Source: Bdellovibrionota bacterium
GTDB taxonomy: Bacteria > Bdellovibrionota > Bdellovibrionia > Bdellovibrionales > Bdellovibrionaceae
Assembly (NCBI GenBank): GCA_963170155.1
Contig: CAUJGP010000015.1
Coordinates: 1 to 64,000 of the forward strand
Direction: 5' to 3'
Length of the DNA stretch: 64,000 nucleotides
How positions within the stretch are numbered: the first letter of the stretch is position 1; the number at the start of each line of letters is the position of its first letter. Below the pieces are notes generated by a model. That model did not search any database. It was given only the letters and a program-made list of their open reading frames with translations, and was not told the DNA's origin. Made by a program: the position numbers and the translations under genes. Positions 53,312 to 63,391 of this stretch are shown piece by piece.

Positions 53312-54160
53312 TTAGTGGACAGAATGAAAAAATCGTCTCCAACGGATTGTTAATGGATTGCAAACCATTTTATCTAAAAAACCCAACGCTCCGATGTAAT
53401 TAGAGGGAACAAAAGTTTCCTCACAAGAAAGCCAAACGAAACCAGCTCGTCCTAGAATATTTTCCATAGGAACAAAACCCCAATAACGCGAATCCAATGA
53501 GTTGTTGCGATTATCCCCCATCACAAACAAACTATTTTCAGGAACCGTGATAGGACCATAAGAATCCGTCAAAGCCTCTCCTCGTCTCAACAAAACATTA
53601 TGCTCTACGTTGCCAGGAAGAGTTTCAATAAAATGAACATAATTGTCTTTATTATCAAAAGAATTTCCATCTCTCTGAAAATCTTCATCTCTCAACCAAT
53701 CAAAATCATTAGGTGGCGGGACTACTTTTTTATCCATGGGAATATCATTGATATAGAGAGTGCCATTCTCAACGCGAATTTTGTCCCCAGGCTCACCCAC
53801 CACTCGTTTAATAAAGAAAGTGCTCATATCCCGAGGGTATTTGAACACGACCACTTCGCCTTTTTTAGGTGATTGAAATTGAAATAACCAGTTTTCGCTA
53901 AAAGGAACTCGAAGCCCGTAAACCATTTTATTCACAAAAATATGATCATTGATCAAAAGTGAAGGCAGCATACTCCCACTCGGAATAACATAAGCCTCCA
54001 AAAAAGCCCAACGAATCGTTAAGGCCCCAAGAATCGCAAGAAAAATAGAACCAGCACCTTCAACCCAAAAATATTTTGATTTATAATCCCATTTATTCAG
54101 AGGTTGGGATGAATGCTTTTTTTTGCTCTTGGATTCCCCCTGTTGTTGATCTTGACTCAT
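53312..54160 (-). CDS. lepB: Type I signal peptidase (LepB), copy 1
   Basis: 282 residues. Charged cytoplasmic N-terminus (~1-30), one membrane helix (~35-55), Ser box YVIPSGSMLPSLL (Ser63), FFIKRVVGEPGD (Lys118), and FVMGDNRNNSLDSRYWGFV. An insertion of about 30 residues (NDFDWLRDEDFQRDG...) between boxes D and E distinguishes it from copy 2. It starts 4 bases after the lepA stop, the standard lepA-lepB operon order. Catalytic motifs complete. Confidence 0.94.
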   Translation of the reverse strand: MSQDQQQGESKSKKKHSSQPLNKWDYKSKYFWVEGAGSIFLAILGALTIRWAFLEAYVIPSGSMLPSLLINDHIFVNKMVYGLRVPFSENWLFQFQSPKKGEVVVFKYPRDMSTFFIKRVVGEPGDKIRVENGTLYINDIPMDKKVVPPPNDFDWLRDEDFQRDGNSFDNKDNYVHFIETLPGNVEHNVLLRRGEALTDSYGPITVPENSLFVMGDNRNNSLDSRYWGFVPMENILGRAGFVWLSCEETFVPSNYIGALGFLDKMVCNPLTIRWRRFFHSVH

Positions 54161-54164
54161 ATCT

Positions 54165-55964
54165 CTATTCCTCCACCCTCAGTACCGCTAAAAAAGCCTC
54201 TTGCGGAACTTCAACACTACCAATCTGTTTCATGCGCTTTTTACCCTCTTTTTGTCTCTCTAAAAGTTTACGCTTTCGGCTGATATCGCCACCATAACAC
54301 TTGGCCGTAACATCTTTTCGAAGAGCTCCCAGAGTTTCACGCGCAACAATCTTTGCTCCAATGGCTGCTTGAAGAGCCACTTGATACTGCTGCCTTGGAA
54401 TCAATTCTTTCATCTTTTCACACAGTAAGCGACCTCGGACTTGAGCTTTTGAACGGTGCACAATAAAAGAAAGAGCATCTACAGCTTCACCATTAATCAA
54501 AATATCTAACTTCACTAAATCAGATTCTTCATAACCAATCACTTCATATTCTAAAGAAGCATAACCCTTTGAAATGGATTTTAAGCGATCATAAAAATCC
54601 ATAACTACTTCGTTCATAGGAAGACGATACTCTAAAATAATCTTTTTTTCGGTTAAATAATCCATCTTGAGTTGAGTTCCTCGTCGATCTTCGCACAATT
54701 TAATCAAGGCCCCAAGAAACTCCGAAGGCGTATGGATCGTGACCTTCACCATAGGCTCTTCAATTTTAGCAATTTTAGTGACGTCAGGTAACTGAGAGGG
54801 GTTTTCGAGTTCCTTCACGGTCTCGTCATTCATATACACTCGATACACCACCGTTGGTGCTGTCGTGATTAAATTCAGATTAAACTCACGCTCCAACCGC
54901 TCTTGCACAATCTCCATGTGTAAGAGCCCTAAAAAGCCACATCGAAAGCCAAAGCCCAAAGCATCCGACTTTTCTGTTTCATAAACCAAACTAGAATCAT
55001 TTAAAACTAGCTTTTCTAAAGCATCTTTGAGATTTTCAAAATCAGGGGCTTGAGTAGGAAAAATCCCTGAATACACCATGGGCTGCACTTTTTTAAAACC
55101 AGCTAAAGGCTCTGCCGCTGGTCGTCTCACGGTCGTAACAGTATCTCCTACTTTAACGTCACGAATATCTTTAATACCACAAATGATAAATCCGACCTCG
55201 CCGGCTTCGAGGTCTTGGCGAAATTGAGAAAAGGGTTCAAATTTTCCAATTTTAAGAACTTCATAATCACGGCCAGTAGCCATAAAGCGAATTTTTTCAC
55301 CGACTTTAACGCTACCATCCATCATTCTGACCAAAACAACCACACCTTGGTAAGAATCAAACCAAGAATCAAAAATCAAAGCTCGAAGAGGCAATGTGCG
55401 ATCGGCATCCGGAGGCCGCACCCGCTTAACAACAGCATTTAAAATCTCAGCAATACCCACCTTCTCTTTCGCGCTCGCCATAATGATTCCAGTGCAATCT
55501 AAACCAATGGAATCTTCGATTTGCTGAGTGACACCTTCTGGATCTGCTGAGGGCAAATCAATTTTATTGAGAACGGGAATGATTTCAAGATTATTCTCGA
55601 GCGCTAAATAAACATTGGCCAAAGTCTGAGCCTCTACACCTTGAGCGGCATCCACCACAAGAATCGCACCCTCGCAAGCAGCTAAGCTCCTAGAAACTTC
55701 ATAACTAAAATCCACATGCCCCGGAGTATCAATTAAATTAATTTGATACTCCTCACCGTCTTCTGCCTTCCATTTTAAACAAACGGTTTGAGCTTTAATC
55801 GTGATCCCACGTTCCCGCTCCAAGTCCATATTATCCAAAAATTGAGCTTTGGCCTCTCGCTGTGAAAGAGCTCCGGTCATATTCAACAAGGCATCAGCCA
55901 AAGTTGATTTACCATGATCAATGTGAGCAATGATTGAAAAATTTCGTATCCGTTTGGGATCCAC
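54165..55964 (-). CDS. lepA: Elongation factor 4 (LepA GTPase)
   Basis: 599 residues, the family's length. G1 [10 protein letters not shown]2-G3 [13 protein letters not shown] and [16 protein letters not shown]4 NKIDLPSAD, then EF-G-like domains II-V and the LepA-specific C-terminus ending [20 protein letters not shown] and [12 protein letters not shown]. It binds ribosomes and acts in translation or ribosome biogenesis under stress. First gene of the lepA-lepB-lepB-lepB' cluster. Confidence 0.97.
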   Translation of the reverse strand: MDPKRIRNFSIIAHIDHGKSTLADALLNMTGALSQREAKAQFLDNMDLERERGITIKAQTVCLKWKAEDGEEYQINLIDTPGHVDFSYEVSRSLAACEGAILVVDAAQGVEAQTLANVYLALENNLEIIPVLNKIDLPSADPEGVTQQIEDSIGLDCTGIIMASAKEKVGIAEILNAVVKRVRPPDADRTLPLRALIFDSWFDSYQGVVVLVRMMDGSVKVGEKIRFMATGRDYEVLKIGKFEPFSQFRQDLEAGEVGFIICGIKDIRDVKVGDTVTTVRRPAAEPLAGFKKVQPMVYSGIFPTQAPDFENLKDALEKLVLNDSSLVYETEKSDALGFGFRCGFLGLLHMEIVQERLEREFNLNLITTAPTVVYRVYMNDETVKELENPSQLPDVTKIAKIEEPMVKVTIHTPSEFLGALIKLCEDRRGTQLKMDYLTEKKIILEYRLPMNEVVMDFYDRLKSISKGYASLEYEVIGYEESDLVKLDILINGEAVDALSFIVHRSKAQVRGRLLCEKMKELIPRQQYQVALQAAIGAKIVARETLGALRKDVTAKCYGGDISRKRKLLERQKEGKKRMKQIGSVEVPQEAFLAVLRVEE

Positions 55965-56040
55965 AAGCTCTTCCTTATTTGACTGGTGTGGTTTTCTCTA
56001 CAATTGGAATTTAAAATGAATATTAAATTCTTTGATCGCT

Positions 56041-57204
56041 TTATAACTGTTTCAAAGATTGAACGACAGACTTTAATTCGTCGACCTTATTCAACTTTTC
56101 CCAAGGAAAAATCTCTCGTCCAAAATGACCATAACTTGCTGTGGCTTTATAAATAGGACGAAGTAAATCAAAATCTTTTATGATAGAAGCGGGTTTTAAA
56201 TTCCAAATCTGACGAACAGCCTTTTCAAGAACTTCCGCTCCTACTGAGCTTGTTCCATAATCGTTCACATTAATACTTACCGGATCTGCAATCCCAATAG
56301 CATAAGCAACCTGAACTAAACATTTTTGGGCCAACCCGGCCGCCACGATATTCTTAGCTACATGCCGACAAGCGTAGGCGGCTGAACGATCCACTTTAGA
56401 AGGATCTTTACCTGAAAAAGCACCGCCTCCATGAGCGCCATGTCCGCCATAAGTATCCACAATAATTTTGCGTCCTGTTAAGCCCGCATCTCCCATGGGC
56501 CCGCCAACAACAAAGCGTCCTGTTGGGTTCACCATCACTTTTGTTTTAGAATCGATCCACTGAGATGAAATTGTCTTTTTAATCAATTCTTCTCGAAGAG
56601 TCTCTTCTATGACCCCTTGAGAAACCTCTTCTGAATGTTGTGTTGAAATCACAATAGTATCTATTCTTTTGGGCTTTCCATCTTCGTACTGAACAGTCAC
56701 TTGAGACTTACTGTCGGGTCGTAGCCAACGGAGTTGATTCCTTTTTCTGAGGTCCGCTAAATTTATAAGCAATTTATGAGAGAGAGACAAACTCAGAGGC
56801 ATATACTCACTTGTTTCATTAATGGCATACCCAAACATGAGTCCCTGATCACCAGCTCCCTGTTCATGCTTCTCTGAGGTATTAACCCCCATAGCAATAT
56901 CAGGGCTCTGCTGCCCAACAGCGACCATCACTCCACAAGTCTTATAATCAAAGCCCTTATCGGAATGGTCATAACCAATTCCTTTTATTGTTTCACGAGC
57001 AATTTCTGAAATATTTACTTTTGCCGAGGTGGTTATTTCCCCTGCGACAACAACTAAACCCGTTGTCAGGAGAGTTTCACAAGCGACCCTTCCCTTTGAA
57101 TCCTGTGCTAAAATAGCATCTAAAACAGCATCACTAATTTGATCGGCCATTTTATCGGGATGGCCTTCAGAAACGGATTCACTCGTAAATAAAAAATTCT
57201 TCAT
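56041..57204 (-). CDS. metK: S-adenosylmethionine synthetase
   Basis: 387 residues; makes SAM from methionine and ATP. N-terminus [20 protein letters not shown], catalytic GHFGRE, methionine loop [30 protein letters not shown], and [20 protein letters not shown] lies upstream of the ATG. A hairpin in the leader is listed separately. It lies downstream of the hibernation factor gene on the same strand, with a 242-base gap. Confidence 0.96.
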   Translation of the reverse strand: MKNFLFTSESVSEGHPDKMADQISDAVLDAILAQDSKGRVACETLLTTGLVVVAGEITTSAKVNISEIARETIKGIGYDHSDKGFDYKTCGVMVAVGQQSPDIAMGVNTSEKHEQGAGDQGLMFGYAINETSEYMPLSLSLSHKLLINLADLRKRNQLRWLRPDSKSQVTVQYEDGKPKRIDTIVISTQHSEEVSQGVIEETLREELIKKTISSQWIDSKTKVMVNPTGRFVVGGPMGDAGLTGRKIIVDTYGGHGAHGGGAFSGKDPSKVDRSAAYACRHVAKNIVAAGLAQKCLVQVAYAIGIADPVSINVNDYGTSSVGAEVLEKAVRQIWNLKPASIIKDFDLLRPIYKATASYGHFGREIFPWEKLNKVDELKSVVQSLKQL

Positions 57205-57259
57205 CTATAACCCTCGTTTTAACTAAAATATTAAGACTATTATTTAATAAACGCCCTAA

Positions 57260-57300
57260 GCCCGTGAACTCATGATTAAGACTTAAGCTTTCATGCGGGC
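57260..57300 (-). promoter_or_regulatory. Hairpin in the metK leader, possible regulatory RNA
   Basis: On the minus strand GCCCG-CATGA, 15-base loop, TCATG, a 6-base bulge, then CGGGC: a ten-pair stem 56 bases before the metK ATG. SAM-sensing riboswitches are common in front of metK, but the sequence does not match a SAM class that I recall. The rest of 57205-57446 shows nothing else. Confidence 0.3.
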
Positions 57301-57446
57301 ACAACTTCAGAATGTGTTATCAAATGGATTGATAGGGGTCAAAACGATTTATGATTTCAATAACGCAATTATTTGCAAATAAAGGCTATTTCAATCATTG
57401 AGTTTTCTTTATTGGTCATAGAAAAACAAAAATTTAATTTTATTGA

Positions 57447-57845
57447 TCATGCGGCCATTTTTCGGCCGCCCCTCCTTTTACTGGGAGGTATAAAATGCAT
57501 TCCTAAGCCCTCATCCAAAAGTTGAATTCGCCCCTCTTTTGAAAGAGCTGGTCGTTTATGATTATATCGTTTTTTTCTTTGTTTCTTGATCTGTTTTTCT
57601 AATTTATCTTGAATCAAATCAATAGCCCCATAAAGGTTTTCAGCCTTTGCAGAAGCTTTGTAGCAAATACCACCTCTCCCATGAATAGCGATAGAGATAC
57701 TAAACTCATAACCTTTTTTCCCAACAGAAACTTTAGCATGCGAATCTCCAAAAAGAAGTTGCATGGGCCGTCCTATCTTTGCCTGTACCGCATTAACAAT
57801 AAAGTCAGAGTGGGGAATTTGATGAAAACTAAATTTGAAATCCAT
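57447..57845 (-). CDS. Ribosome hibernation promoting factor (HPF/RaiA-like)
   Basis: 132 residues. It has the S30AE-like layout: strand-helix start FSFHQIPHSDFIVNAVQAK, beta strands HAKVSVGKKGYEFSISIAIHG, then the helix-rich KASAKAENLYGAIDLIQDKLEKQIKKQRKKR so typical of HPF/RaiA (ENLYGAID..QDKLERQL). The basic tail has no dimerisation domain, so it is the short form. These proteins occupy the 30S decoding region in stationary phase. The middle is more divergent than in E. coli HPF. AAAGGAG lies upstream. Confidence 0.8.
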   Translation of the reverse strand: MDFKFSFHQIPHSDFIVNAVQAKIGRPMQLLFGDSHAKVSVGKKGYEFSISIAIHGRGGICYKASAKAENLYGAIDLIQDKLEKQIKKQRKKRYNHKRPALSKEGRIQLLDEGLGMHFIPPSKRRGGRKMAA

Positions 57846-58303
57846 AACTCTCCTTTCACGTCAGATTTCTATTCATGGCCCTCTTCTGGAAAAAGCGTCC
57901 TTTTCCCTGAGTTCTGGACCAAGGGCTATGTCTTTTATCGGAAAGTTCAAGAAGAGGTTTAGGACTTTTGTTTAAATTCTGAAAAAATTTAACTTTAATA
58001 TTTTTGAATTCTATCAAAAATCATATCTCTGACTTTATGAGCTCTTATCAACTGAAACTGTCTCACTCTGAGAGATAAAAATTGAATTCGTGCTCATTGA
58101 GTACACATCTAAAAACATTAACAATGGTTTGATAAGTTTTTTCAGATTACCTGTGACTGTGTCGGAATGGGATTTTCGGTTTCATCTGAGTTCGTTGTCA
58201 CAAAGCATTGCCTTTTACAGAAGCCTAAGTTACTAATTCAGTGAACGTCACTATTGTGAGACTCTTTTTCCAATTTGTCGGCATCAACCGATTGATTTTC
58301 TTT
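57846..58303. other. Intergenic region, no gene recognised
   Basis: About 460 AT-rich bases between the hibernation factor gene (minus) and tRNA-Arg (plus). A 117-codon plus-strand frame entering from inside the hibernation factor gene (57609-57962) is antisense and has no family motif. No long repeat or terminator was seen. Confidence 0.45.
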
Positions 58304-58379
58304 CTGGCCATAGTTTAACTGGATAAAACGATAGTTTCCTAAACTGTAATTCCAGGTTCAAGTCCTGGTGGCCAGACCA
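58304..58379 (+). tRNA. tRNA-Arg (anticodon CCT)
   Basis: 76 nt. Acceptor CTGGCCA/TGGCCAG, discriminator A, encoded CCA (58377-58379). D arm GTTT/AAAC, anticodon arm ATAGT-TTCCTAA-ACTGT giving CCT, T arm CCAGG-TTCAAGT-CCTGG. AGACCACT at its 3' end recurs as AGTGGTCT at 58425-58432, a possible long-loop terminator before TTACTTT. Confidence 0.92.
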
Positions 58380-58471
58380 CTTTTCATCTGAGCTCATCGG
58401 TTAAATTGAACTCTGGTACGACTGAGTGGTCTTTACTTTAAGATTTGTTATGGTAACGAATCTCGTATCAA

Positions 58472-58548
58472 AAAACCTTAGCTGTGCTTATTTGTTTTGA
58501 CGCCTTGCCTTGTAAGATGAGGTATGTGAAGACCCTCCATAAGGTTTT
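58472..58548 (-). repeat. Distant inverted repeat at the end of the SUMF1-like gene
   Basis: AAAACCTTA (58472-58480) and TAAGGTTTT (58540-58548) are perfect 9-bp partners 59 bases apart. On the minus strand the second arm ends in a run of six T, so it could act as a terminator with a long loop. Confidence 0.35.
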
Positions 58549-61363
58549 ACTGAAAAATGCAGCGGAAACCGATGGAATTATACAAAAAGCTTGGTCCATA
58601 GAGTGAGTTCACGCTGAAAACCCCTGAATAGGAGCTGCTTCCTCCCCAGTCCCAACCACGAAGGATAGCTCCTCCTGCGGTTCCATTGAGGTGGCCATAA
58701 CCGAGACCACCATACCCCTCCATGATACTAAGACCTGTGTATGTCCCTGAAGGCCCAAATAAATATTTGGCTGTACCTATTATCCCACCTACAGTTCCAG
58801 TCACTGTATAATTAGCATCTGTTATTTGCGAAATGGGATTGATGACCGCAAAATCAGTGATGTTATTATCCTTAACCCATTCTGATACGTTGCCAGAAAT
58901 ATCCCAAAGGGCCGCACCGCTCGGCAAATAAAATGTTCTACGTTGTTCTTTACCGCTTCCCCAAGCCTGTTCAAAACCATTCCCGGTTTGATCATAATCA
59001 TAACCAACATTGCTGACAGAAAGAGAACCATTGGGCCCAGCATCAGAGTGACCTTGATACATCATCTCTACGCCAACAACACCACTCGTCCAATTTGAAG
59101 CTGTAAGCTCAATATTCTGAGCGATCGTTTGCCATTGAGCATTGGAGATTAAATCATAACCATCTCCCATATTCCGACATGCTTCGACGGCTCCCTGCCC
59201 TGTCGCTACTCCCTGCCTTTCACCACGTTTGATATTAACCCAGGGACGACCATTGGGGGTCGACACAGCCATATACTTGGCTCTTTCTTCCAAAATATCG
59301 TAGTCAGCATCATAATCAAAAGCATTATTATAATTTCCATCCGCAACAAGCGAGCCATTGTATTGCAATTTCATTTCATACTTTGACACACAAAAAGGTG
59401 AGGACGTGTAGGGAGATCTTGCAGAAACAGCAGCAAAACCTGTGGGACATTGAAAGGCCACCCACACTCCAGATGAAATCGATGGTCCTTTATTTCCCAC
59501 TTTATCCACCGCTCGTAAATTCACATAATAGGATTCACCACTTGTTAACAAATCTATGTTCTCATAATAACTGAGTCCTGAGCCAGAACCCGTCGCATTC
59601 ACATATTCTTTCACAACAGAATGATCAGACGCTTTTCTGATTTCTATTTGGTAAAAATCCAGACCACTTAACATATCCGTACTATCGGTAAAAATGAGTG
59701 TTGGGATTTGCCGCTTAAATAAACTTGGTACGGCTCCCATCGTTATTGAACCAGGATAAGAAGGCGGTTCAAGGTCTACGCCCCAATTCGAACTTGAAAC
59801 TTCCGTGGAATAATTTCCAGCATTATCTTTAGATCGAAAAACAAATTTATAGTTTTTACCAACTGTAAGAGTATTTAATTCCACGAACTTATCGCCGCTG
59901 ACTTTAACCATAAAAGCAGTCAAATCAAGACTATCAGTCACATTAACGACTTTCACTTCGTGGTGAGATAAACCACTCTGAGCATCTGAACCAGAAATAA
60001 AAGTGAAGAGAGGAGATGCTGCAAGATTTCCCGTCCAGCCCCCAGTGCCCACTGCAATATTCCACGGTGGAAGAGGAGGAATCGCATCAATCTTGATATT
60101 TTTACTAAGGAATTGATTACTCGTATCCAAGGGTAATACAAGCTCAGCCGCTTTCCCACTTCCATCTCTGATAAAAGCACCATTCAACTCTAATGCCGCC
60201 GCATTAGTATAATTCAGGTTATTGGCTCCTGTGCTTTCCCCCTCTAAAACCGTATAATAGAAGCTTAAAACATTGGAACCGCTTCCACTGGCATAATAAG
60301 CCCAGGCTGAAGATCCCGCATTCAAACGCAACTTAGGAGTTCCACCACTCACTATTACTGCTGTTGAAAAAACAATATTAATGTCAATCGTCATGCCAGA
60401 TCGATAAAAGCCTGACCCCTTAGATGTGTTTACAGAAGTGACAACAGCACTCATGGGTACCGTCGTGTTAATTGTCCAGGGAGGGCTGAATGTCTTAGAG
60501 GACGATCGATTCCCCGCCTTATCCACCGATTCAACGGCAAAAACATAGGACTTTCCATCAGTCAAGCTCAAGCCCGTAAACTGGCTTCCACTCACAAAAT
60601 TCCCATTATAAGCCTTTGCATTACTGAATCCAGCGGTCTCGCCCGCTTCATAAATACTCACCATAAATTGATTGATATCGATATCGGCAGGATTTGCTGA
60701 AAAAATCAAAACAGGAGACACAGCGGTAGAATTCGTCAGCAAAGGATTCACTTTTTCAATCACCACAGGAGAAGGCTTCACTGTATCCACAAGAATAAAG
60801 CTTTGCTCAAGCGAATTAATAGATCTCAGAATATTACTACAGGTCCCATTCAATGGCATACATAGTGGTGGTAAATTTAAATCTGCGGATTGATCACTTT
60901 CATCTTGAAGGGTCACGCCTTTTTCCAGCACCAAAGCTTTTGCTGATAAATAATTCAAACGCGAGCTATTCTCGCTTTCTTGTACAGTGTACTGAAAAGT
61001 TAGAGTCTCTTCTGCTTTTGCTTGATCCTTTTGACCAACATAAAAAGCCCTTGCTGGCTGCAAAGCCCTAGAAGATGAATTTAAATCAATAAAGGCTGTA
61101 CCCGACTCTCCGGTCTTTAAAATCACTTTTTTAGAAAAAGTAACATCAATCAAAATGGTTCCTTCAGCTTTATAATATCCATCTGAGCTTTTCGTGGAAA
61201 CGGAAACCACTGTGGGAATTCCGCCAGCATTACTAGAGCTCGAAAATCGAAGGGATTTAATTTTTGGAGTGGCATCAGTACAGGAAACAGAAGCAAAAAA
61301 GCAATAAGCCAATAAAAGAAAAAATACCAACAGTCTCTTAGATGAAGATACAGCGGTTCTCAT
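58547..61363 (-). CDS. Surface lipoprotein with Ig-like modules and SUMF1-like domain
   Basis: About 938 residues. Signal with SVSC near residue 28, a probable though imperfect lipobox. Residues ~35-640 contain repeated Ig-like/FN3-like modules with recurring text (LTDGKSYVFAVESVDKAGN, VGKNYKFVFRSKDNAGN, SGESYYVNLRAVDKVGN). The C-terminal ~270 residues resemble the formylglycine-generating-enzyme (SUMF1/FGE-sulfatase) fold: CVSKYEM, RPWVNI, GDGYDLISNAQWQTIA, LPSGAALWDISGNVSEWV and IGFRCIF. In lipoproteins this domain is often a C-type-lectin-like binding scaffold. ATG 61363 has AGGAGT upstream; the frame opens at 61381. Not an enzyme by evidence; binding role inferred. Confidence 0.8.
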   Translation of the reverse strand: MRTAVSSSKRLLVFFLLLAYCFFASVSCTDATPKIKSLRFSSSSNAGGIPTVVSVSTKSSDGYYKAEGTILIDVTFSKKVILKTGESGTAFIDLNSSSRALQPARAFYVGQKDQAKAEETLTFQYTVQESENSSRLNYLSAKALVLEKGVTLQDESDQSADLNLPPLCMPLNGTCSNILRSINSLEQSFILVDTVKPSPVVIEKVNPLLTNSTAVSPVLIFSANPADIDINQFMVSIYEAGETAGFSNAKAYNGNFVSGSQFTGLSLTDGKSYVFAVESVDKAGNRSSSKTFSPPWTINTTVPMSAVVTSVNTSKGSGFYRSGMTIDINIVFSTAVIVSGGTPKLRLNAGSSAWAYYASGSGSNVLSFYYTVLEGESTGANNLNYTNAAALELNGAFIRDGSGKAAELVLPLDTSNQFLSKNIKIDAIPPLPPWNIAVGTGGWTGNLAASPLFTFISGSDAQSGLSHHEVKVVNVTDSLDLTAFMVKVSGDKFVELNTLTVGKNYKFVFRSKDNAGNYSTEVSSSNWGVDLEPPSYPGSITMGAVPSLFKRQIPTLIFTDSTDMLSGLDFYQIEIRKASDHSVVKEYVNATGSGSGLSYYENIDLLTSGESYYVNLRAVDKVGNKGPSISSGVWVAFQCPTGFAAVSARSPYTSSPFCVSKYEMKLQYNGSLVADGNYNNAFDYDADYDILEERAKYMAVSTPNGRPWVNIKRGERQGVATGQGAVEACRNMGDGYDLISNAQWQTIAQNIELTASNWTSGVVGVEMMYQGHSDAGPNGSLSVSNVGYDYDQTGNGFEQAWGSGKEQRRTFYLPSGAALWDISGNVSEWVKDNNITDFAVINPISQITDANYTVTGTVGGIIGTAKYLFGPSGTYTGLSIMEGYGGLGYGHLNGTAGGAILRGWDWGGSSSYSGVFSVNSLYGPSFLYNSIGFRCIFQ

Positions 61364-61746
61364 ATTTATTACTCCTGCCATACTCTACTTTCGGTGGGCT
61401 TCAGCCATAAGTTTAGAGATTTGAAGAAAATAAATTCAACAATAGGCTCTTTATCAAAATGATACGTTCCACTGACTCTGATTGAATCGCTATCTCCTCC
61501 TTATGCTTCATTCTGCGACAAGGCACTAAAGTAATAGACGACACTTTATTCACGTGCGGGACAGAAGTAGAATAACAAGTTTGAGTTTTCTTTTATACTC
61601 CGCAATATAATGGTGACTTGAAAATTTCTTATAATAACATATTAATGCCAGCTCAAGTTGGTATGAGAAGTCCATCGAATGTAGTAATGCGAGATCGGTA
61701 TGAATGACTATGTTATAGAGATCATTATGCTTATTAAAGGAACATT
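61364..61746. other. Intergenic region upstream of polysaccharide ABC genes
   Basis: Separates two divergent genes and should hold both promoters. TTGAGT at 61581-61586 and TATAAT at 61606-61611 are visible on the plus strand, spaced 19 bases, a possible but loose promoter for the permease gene. No ORF is convincing. Confidence 0.4.
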
Positions 61747-62544
61747 GTGAATATCATCAAAGATCTCTTTGCTGAAGTAAAAGAACTCTATCGTTTTCGT
61801 TGGGTGACTTTTAGTTTTGTTCGATCCACGCTCCTTTTACGTTATCGTCGTTCGATACTCGGTTTTTTTTGGTCCCTCCTCAATCCTATTCTCAATTACA
61901 TCGTAGTCGGAATGGTATTTTACCTTCTCTCCCGAGGACTGACCCCTAATTACTTTGTGTACATGTTTACCGGCTCTGCTATTTTCAATTTAATCTCAGT
62001 CACTACCAATGCCAGCCCCTTGATCATGATTTCTAATGAGCATTACATTAAAAAAATCTATCTTCCTAAGACATTGTTTATTGCTAATACTATTCTCTTT
62101 GAGCTGGTTAACTTTATCTTCAGCTTATTGGCATTATTAATCTTAGGGTTGATTTGGGGAAAATTATCACTCTCATGGAGCCTCTTATCCATCCCTTTTG
62201 TTTTATTTTTTATTCTGCTCCTCAACTTCGGAATCGCCTCATTTCTGTCGGTAACTACTGTTTTTTTCAGGGACTTTATTCACATCACACCCATCGTGAC
62301 CCAAGCTACTTTTTTTGCAACTCCCATTCTTTACACTTTGGAATTAATCCCGCCTCAATATCAGTCTCTCATGAAATTCAATCCCTTCTTTCATGTGGTG
62401 AAATGCTTTCGAGAGCCCTTGTACTCGGGAGAACTCGCTGGCCCCATCAATTATGCTGTGCTTATTTTAGGATCTCTCACTGTTTTTTTTCTAGGCTTTT
62501 GGGTTTTGAAAAAAAATGAAAACAAAATTGTCTTCAGGTTGTAA
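61747..62544 (+). CDS. wzm: ABC-2 type polysaccharide export permease (Wzm/TagG-like)
   Basis: 265 residues with six predicted membrane helices. The N-terminal LLLRYRRSILGFFWSLLNPI is the signature of O-antigen/teichoic acid export permeases; later KKIYLPKTLF, FFRDFIHITPIVTQATFFATPI and FNPFFHVVKCFREPLYSG agree. It moves lipid-linked polysaccharide across the inner membrane together with the ATPase encoded next. The N-terminus is typical and no signal is needed. Translation is probably coupled to wzt. Confidence 0.92.
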   Translation: MNIIKDLFAEVKELYRFRWVTFSFVRSTLLLRYRRSILGFFWSLLNPILNYIVVGMVFYLLSRGLTPNYFVYMFTGSAIFNLISVTTNASPLIMISNEHYIKKIYLPKTLFIANTILFELVNFIFSLLALLILGLIWGKLSLSWSLLSIPFVLFFILLLNFGIASFLSVTTVFFRDFIHITPIVTQATFFATPILYTLELIPPQYQSLMKFNPFFHVVKCFREPLYSGELAGPINYAVLILGSLTVFFLGFWVLKKNENKIVFRL

Positions 62545-62545
62545 A

Positions 62546-63298
62546 ATGATCACTGTTAATAATGTCGTACTTACCTATGAACTTTACCACGATCAAACCC
62601 GATCGCTTAAAGAAGCTGCTATTAATTTTTTTCACAAACGCCAATATACAGAAAAAAAAGCTTCTCACTTCAATGCTCTGGATCAGATCAGTTTTGAAGT
62701 AAAAGAAAATGAGCGATTAGGGATTGTGGGTGGAAATGGAGCTGGGAAAAGCACCCTCCTCAAGGTAATTTCTGGTATTTTAAAGCCCACCCAAGGATCC
62801 ATTAAAGTCAATGGTACCATTCAGCCTCTCATAGAAATATCTGCTGGGTTCAACCCTGAGTTTTCTGGCAAAGAAAATATCTATCTCAACGGATATATGC
62901 TGGGTTTTACCAAAGAACAAATCACATCCAAAGAAAAAGAAATCATCGAATTCACAGAGCTTAAGGATTTTATTAATGTTCCCGTGAAATACTATTCTTC
63001 AGGAATGGCTGTCCGATTGGCCTTTGCCATTGCGACCTCCATCGAACCTGAAGTTTTGCTTTTTGATGAAATGCTGAGTGCTGGAGACGCACACTTCAAT
63101 GCTAAGGCTCAAATACGCATGAACGAACTCGTCAACAAATCCAAAGGGATGGTTGTCGTCAGTCATGACCTTAGCATGATAAAAAAACTCTGCAATCGCG
63201 CACTCTGGTTGGAACGAGGTAAAATCAAAATGGAAGGAACCCCTGAGGCTGTGACTCAAGCCTATGAAACAGCCGTTAAAAATCCTACTGGAAAATGA
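62546..63298 (+). CDS. wzt: Polysaccharide ABC transporter ATPase (Wzt/TagH-like)
   Basis: About 250 residues. Walker A GIVGGNGAGKSTLLK, Q-loop region QPLIEISAGFNPEFSGKENIYLNG, signature YYSSGMAVRLAFAIA, Walker B EVLLFDEMLSAGD and H-loop VVVSHDLSMIKKL; all canonical. It lacks the C-terminal carbohydrate-binding domain of long Wzt proteins. The start is taken as ATG 62546 (MITVNNVVLTY), one base after the permease stop, with AGG 8 bases upstream; an in-frame ATG at 62516 would overlap. Confidence 0.92.
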   Translation: MITVNNVVLTYELYHDQTRSLKEAAINFFHKRQYTEKKASHFNALDQISFEVKENERLGIVGGNGAGKSTLLKVISGILKPTQGSIKVNGTIQPLIEISAGFNPEFSGKENIYLNGYMLGFTKEQITSKEKEIIEFTELKDFINVPVKYYSSGMAVRLAFAIATSIEPEVLLFDEMLSAGDAHFNAKAQIRMNELVNKSKGMVVVSHDLSMIKKLCNRALWLERGKIKMEGTPEAVTQAYETAVKNPTGK

Positions 63299-63391
63299 AT
63301 GACATTCATATCACTCACTTCTGCCTCTTCATCGGGGGGACTCTCTTTTTTATTGGCTACCGTATATGAACACCGATCTCATGAGTGCGCA

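Noticed and set aside
57609-57962. 117-codon plus-strand frame opposite the hibernation factor gene
   Set aside because: Mostly antisense to a supported gene and without any domain similarity.
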